From positions 124,001 to 188,000 of the forward strand of contig NZ_RFLW01000001.1 of assembly GCF_003719295.1 (NCBI RefSeq): 64,000 nucleotides of DNA, read 5' to 3'. Below the pieces are notes generated by a model, which worked only from the letters and a program-made list of their open reading frames with translations, did no database searches and was not told where the DNA came from. Position 1 is the stretch's first letter, and the number at the start of each line of letters is the position of its first letter. Source of the DNA: Haliea alexandrii (GTDB taxonomy: Bacteria; Pseudomonadota; Gammaproteobacteria; Pseudomonadales; Halieaceae). Positions 62,808-64,000 of the stretch are shown piece by piece. A program made the translations under genes and the position numbers.

Positions 62808-63347
62808 GTGGAACAGTATCGAGGTACAACCATCCTCTCAGTGCGCCGTGGCAACAGCGTTGTCATTGGCGGTGACGGGCAGGTGTCACTGGGCAACACC
62901 GTCATGAAGGGCAACGCGCGCAAGGTGCGCCGGCTGCACAAGAACAAGGTGCTGGCGGGCTTCGCCGGTGGCACAGCTGATGCCTTCACCCTCTTTGAGC
63001 TGTTTGAAGCGCAACTGGACAAGCACCAGGGCCACCTGGTGCGGGCCGCCGTGGAACTGGCCAAGGCCTGGCGCACCGAGCGCTCCCTGCGCCGCCTGGA
63101 AGCCCTGCTGGCAGTCGCCGACAAAGAAACCTCACTGGTCATCACCGGCAACGGCGATGTCATCGAGCCCGAAGACAACCTCATCGCCATCGGCTCCGGT
63201 GGCCCCTTTGCGCAATCCGCCGCGCGCGCCCTGCTCGACAACACCGAACTCGATGCCCGCAGCATCGTGGAAAAAGGGCTGAATATCGCTGGCGACATCT
63301 GCATCTACACCAACCACAACCAAACCATCGAACAACTCGACTATTAG
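62808..63347 (+). CDS. hslV: ATP-dependent protease subunit HslV
   Basis: This 179-residue proteasome-like peptidase works with HslU. The catalytic N-terminal Thr is in the GTTILSVRR motif, so a six-residue propeptide (MEQYRG) must be removed, rather than only Met as in E. coli. GGDGQVSLG and [14 protein letters not shown] are family segments. The start is GTG 62808 with AGGAG eight bases upstream. Confidence 0.97.
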   Translation: MEQYRGTTILSVRRGNSVVIGGDGQVSLGNTVMKGNARKVRRLHKNKVLAGFAGGTADAFTLFELFEAQLDKHQGHLVRAAVELAKAWRTERSLRRLEALLAVADKETSLVITGNGDVIEPEDNLIAIGSGGPFAQSAARALLDNTELDARSIVEKGLNIAGDICIYTNHNQTIEQLDY

Positions 63348-63356
63348 GCCCTCCGC

Positions 63357-64000
63357 ATGTCCAACATGACGCCCCGAGAGATTGTCCACGAGCTGGACAA
63401 GCACATTATCGGCCAGCAAGACGCCAAACGGGCTGTTGCCATCGCGCTGCGCAACCGCTGGCGGCGCATGCAGCTGCCCGAGGCACTGCGGGCGGAAATC
63501 ACGCCCAAGAACATACTCATGATCGGCCCAACCGGCGTGGGTAAAACCGAGATTGCCCGGCGACTGGCGAAACTGGCGAACGCACCGTTTGTCAAAGTGG
63601 AGGCCACCAAGTTCACCGAGGTGGGCTACGTGGGCCGCGACGTGGAATCGATTATTCGCGACCTCGCCGACGTGGCGGTGAAGCTGTACCGCGAGCAGGA
63701 AATGCAGCGCGTGCGCTTCCGCGCGGAAGAAGCAGCCGAAGAGCGGCTGCTGGATATTCTGCTGCCCCCGGCGCGCGGCGAAGGCACAGAGAGCAACAAC
63801 GGCGCCAGCACGCGGCAATTGCTGCGCAAAAAACTGCGCGAAGGCGACCTTGATGACAAGGAGGTGGAGGTCGACCTGGCCAGTGGCGGCGCCGGGGTAG
63901 AGATCATGGCACCCCCGGGCATGGAGGAAATGACCAACCAGTTGCAGAGCATGTTCTCCAACCTGTCGCGCCAGCAGAGCAAAACCCGGCGCATGCCGGT
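63357..64000 (+). CDS. hslU: HslU, ATPase subunit of HslUV (runs off the right edge)
   Basis: The first 214 residues of the AAA+ unfoldase HslU are present: [20 protein letters not shown], Walker [16 protein letters not shown] near residue 60, and [17 protein letters not shown] with the pore motif GYVG. The following helical region belongs to the I domain. The frame is open to the window end, so it is partial only because of the edge. It starts 9 bases after hslV. Confidence 0.97.
   Translation, partial: MSNMTPREIVHELDKHIIGQQDAKRAVAIALRNRWRRMQLPEALRAEITPKNILMIGPTGVGKTEIARRLAKLANAPFVKVEATKFTEVGYVGRDVESIIRDLADVAVKLYREQEMQRVRFRAEEAAEERLLDILLPPARGEGTESNNGASTRQLLRKKLREGDLDDKEVEVDLASGGAGVEIMAPPGMEEMTNQLQSMFSNLSRQQSKTRRMP

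Overview
The window looks like the chromosome of a free-living, GC-rich gammaproteobacterium. The gene order of the right-hand third (hemE, gltDB, aroBK, pilQPONM, mrcA, maeB, rpmE, priA, argS, a SPOR protein, hslVU) is the order I know from Pseudomonas. A fused BioH-BioC protein, a DUF3094 protein, paired P450s and a 2-oxoacid oxidoreductase operon make a marine relative such as the Cellvibrionales/Halieaceae more likely than Pseudomonas itself. That placement is inference from memory; no search was run.

Layout. 1-4.2 kb: a zinc-ribbon protein, a divergent puuA-like/puuB-like pair for polyamine or amine use, and epmB. 4.2-7.1 kb: katG and dps, a peroxide-defence pair. 7.2-13.8 kb: an accessory metabolic block with a SnoaL-like protein, two cytochromes P450, two equal-length tandem AMP-binding enzymes and a small DUF3127/SSB-like protein with an SSB-type acidic tail. 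13.8-18.0 kb: a tight operon reading alcohol dehydrogenase, 2-oxoacid:acceptor oxidoreductase alpha and beta, ferritin-like protein. 18.2-22.0 kb: one very large membrane sensor with a double beta-propeller, a degenerate GGDEF domain and an intact-looking EAL domain.

22.1-28.7 kb: a compact 6.6-kb integrative element inserted in the 3' end of tRNA-Pro(CGG). It is bounded by 21-bp direct repeats and carries a P4-type integrase, an AlpA-led regulatory operon, a winged-helix protein whose gene end carries four copies of an inverted repeat, and a cassette of small unrecognised membrane, zinc-ribbon and coiled-coil proteins. Matching TACCCCC/GGGGGTA heptamers near both ends look like integrase arm sites. 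This element is the least explained part of the window.

28.7-40.9 kb: tRNA-Pro, a DUF3094 protein, an acyl-CoA dehydrogenase, the biotin operon bioB-bioF-bioHC-bioD behind a perfect BirA-type operator, then comF, srkA, an acyltransferase, a TrmB-like methyltransferase, cysE and hemE. 40.9-64.0 kb: the conserved housekeeping run (glutamate synthase, shikimate pathway, type IV pilus assembly, PBP1A, malic enzyme, L31, PriA, ArgS, SPOR protein, HslV and the start of HslU, which leaves the window).
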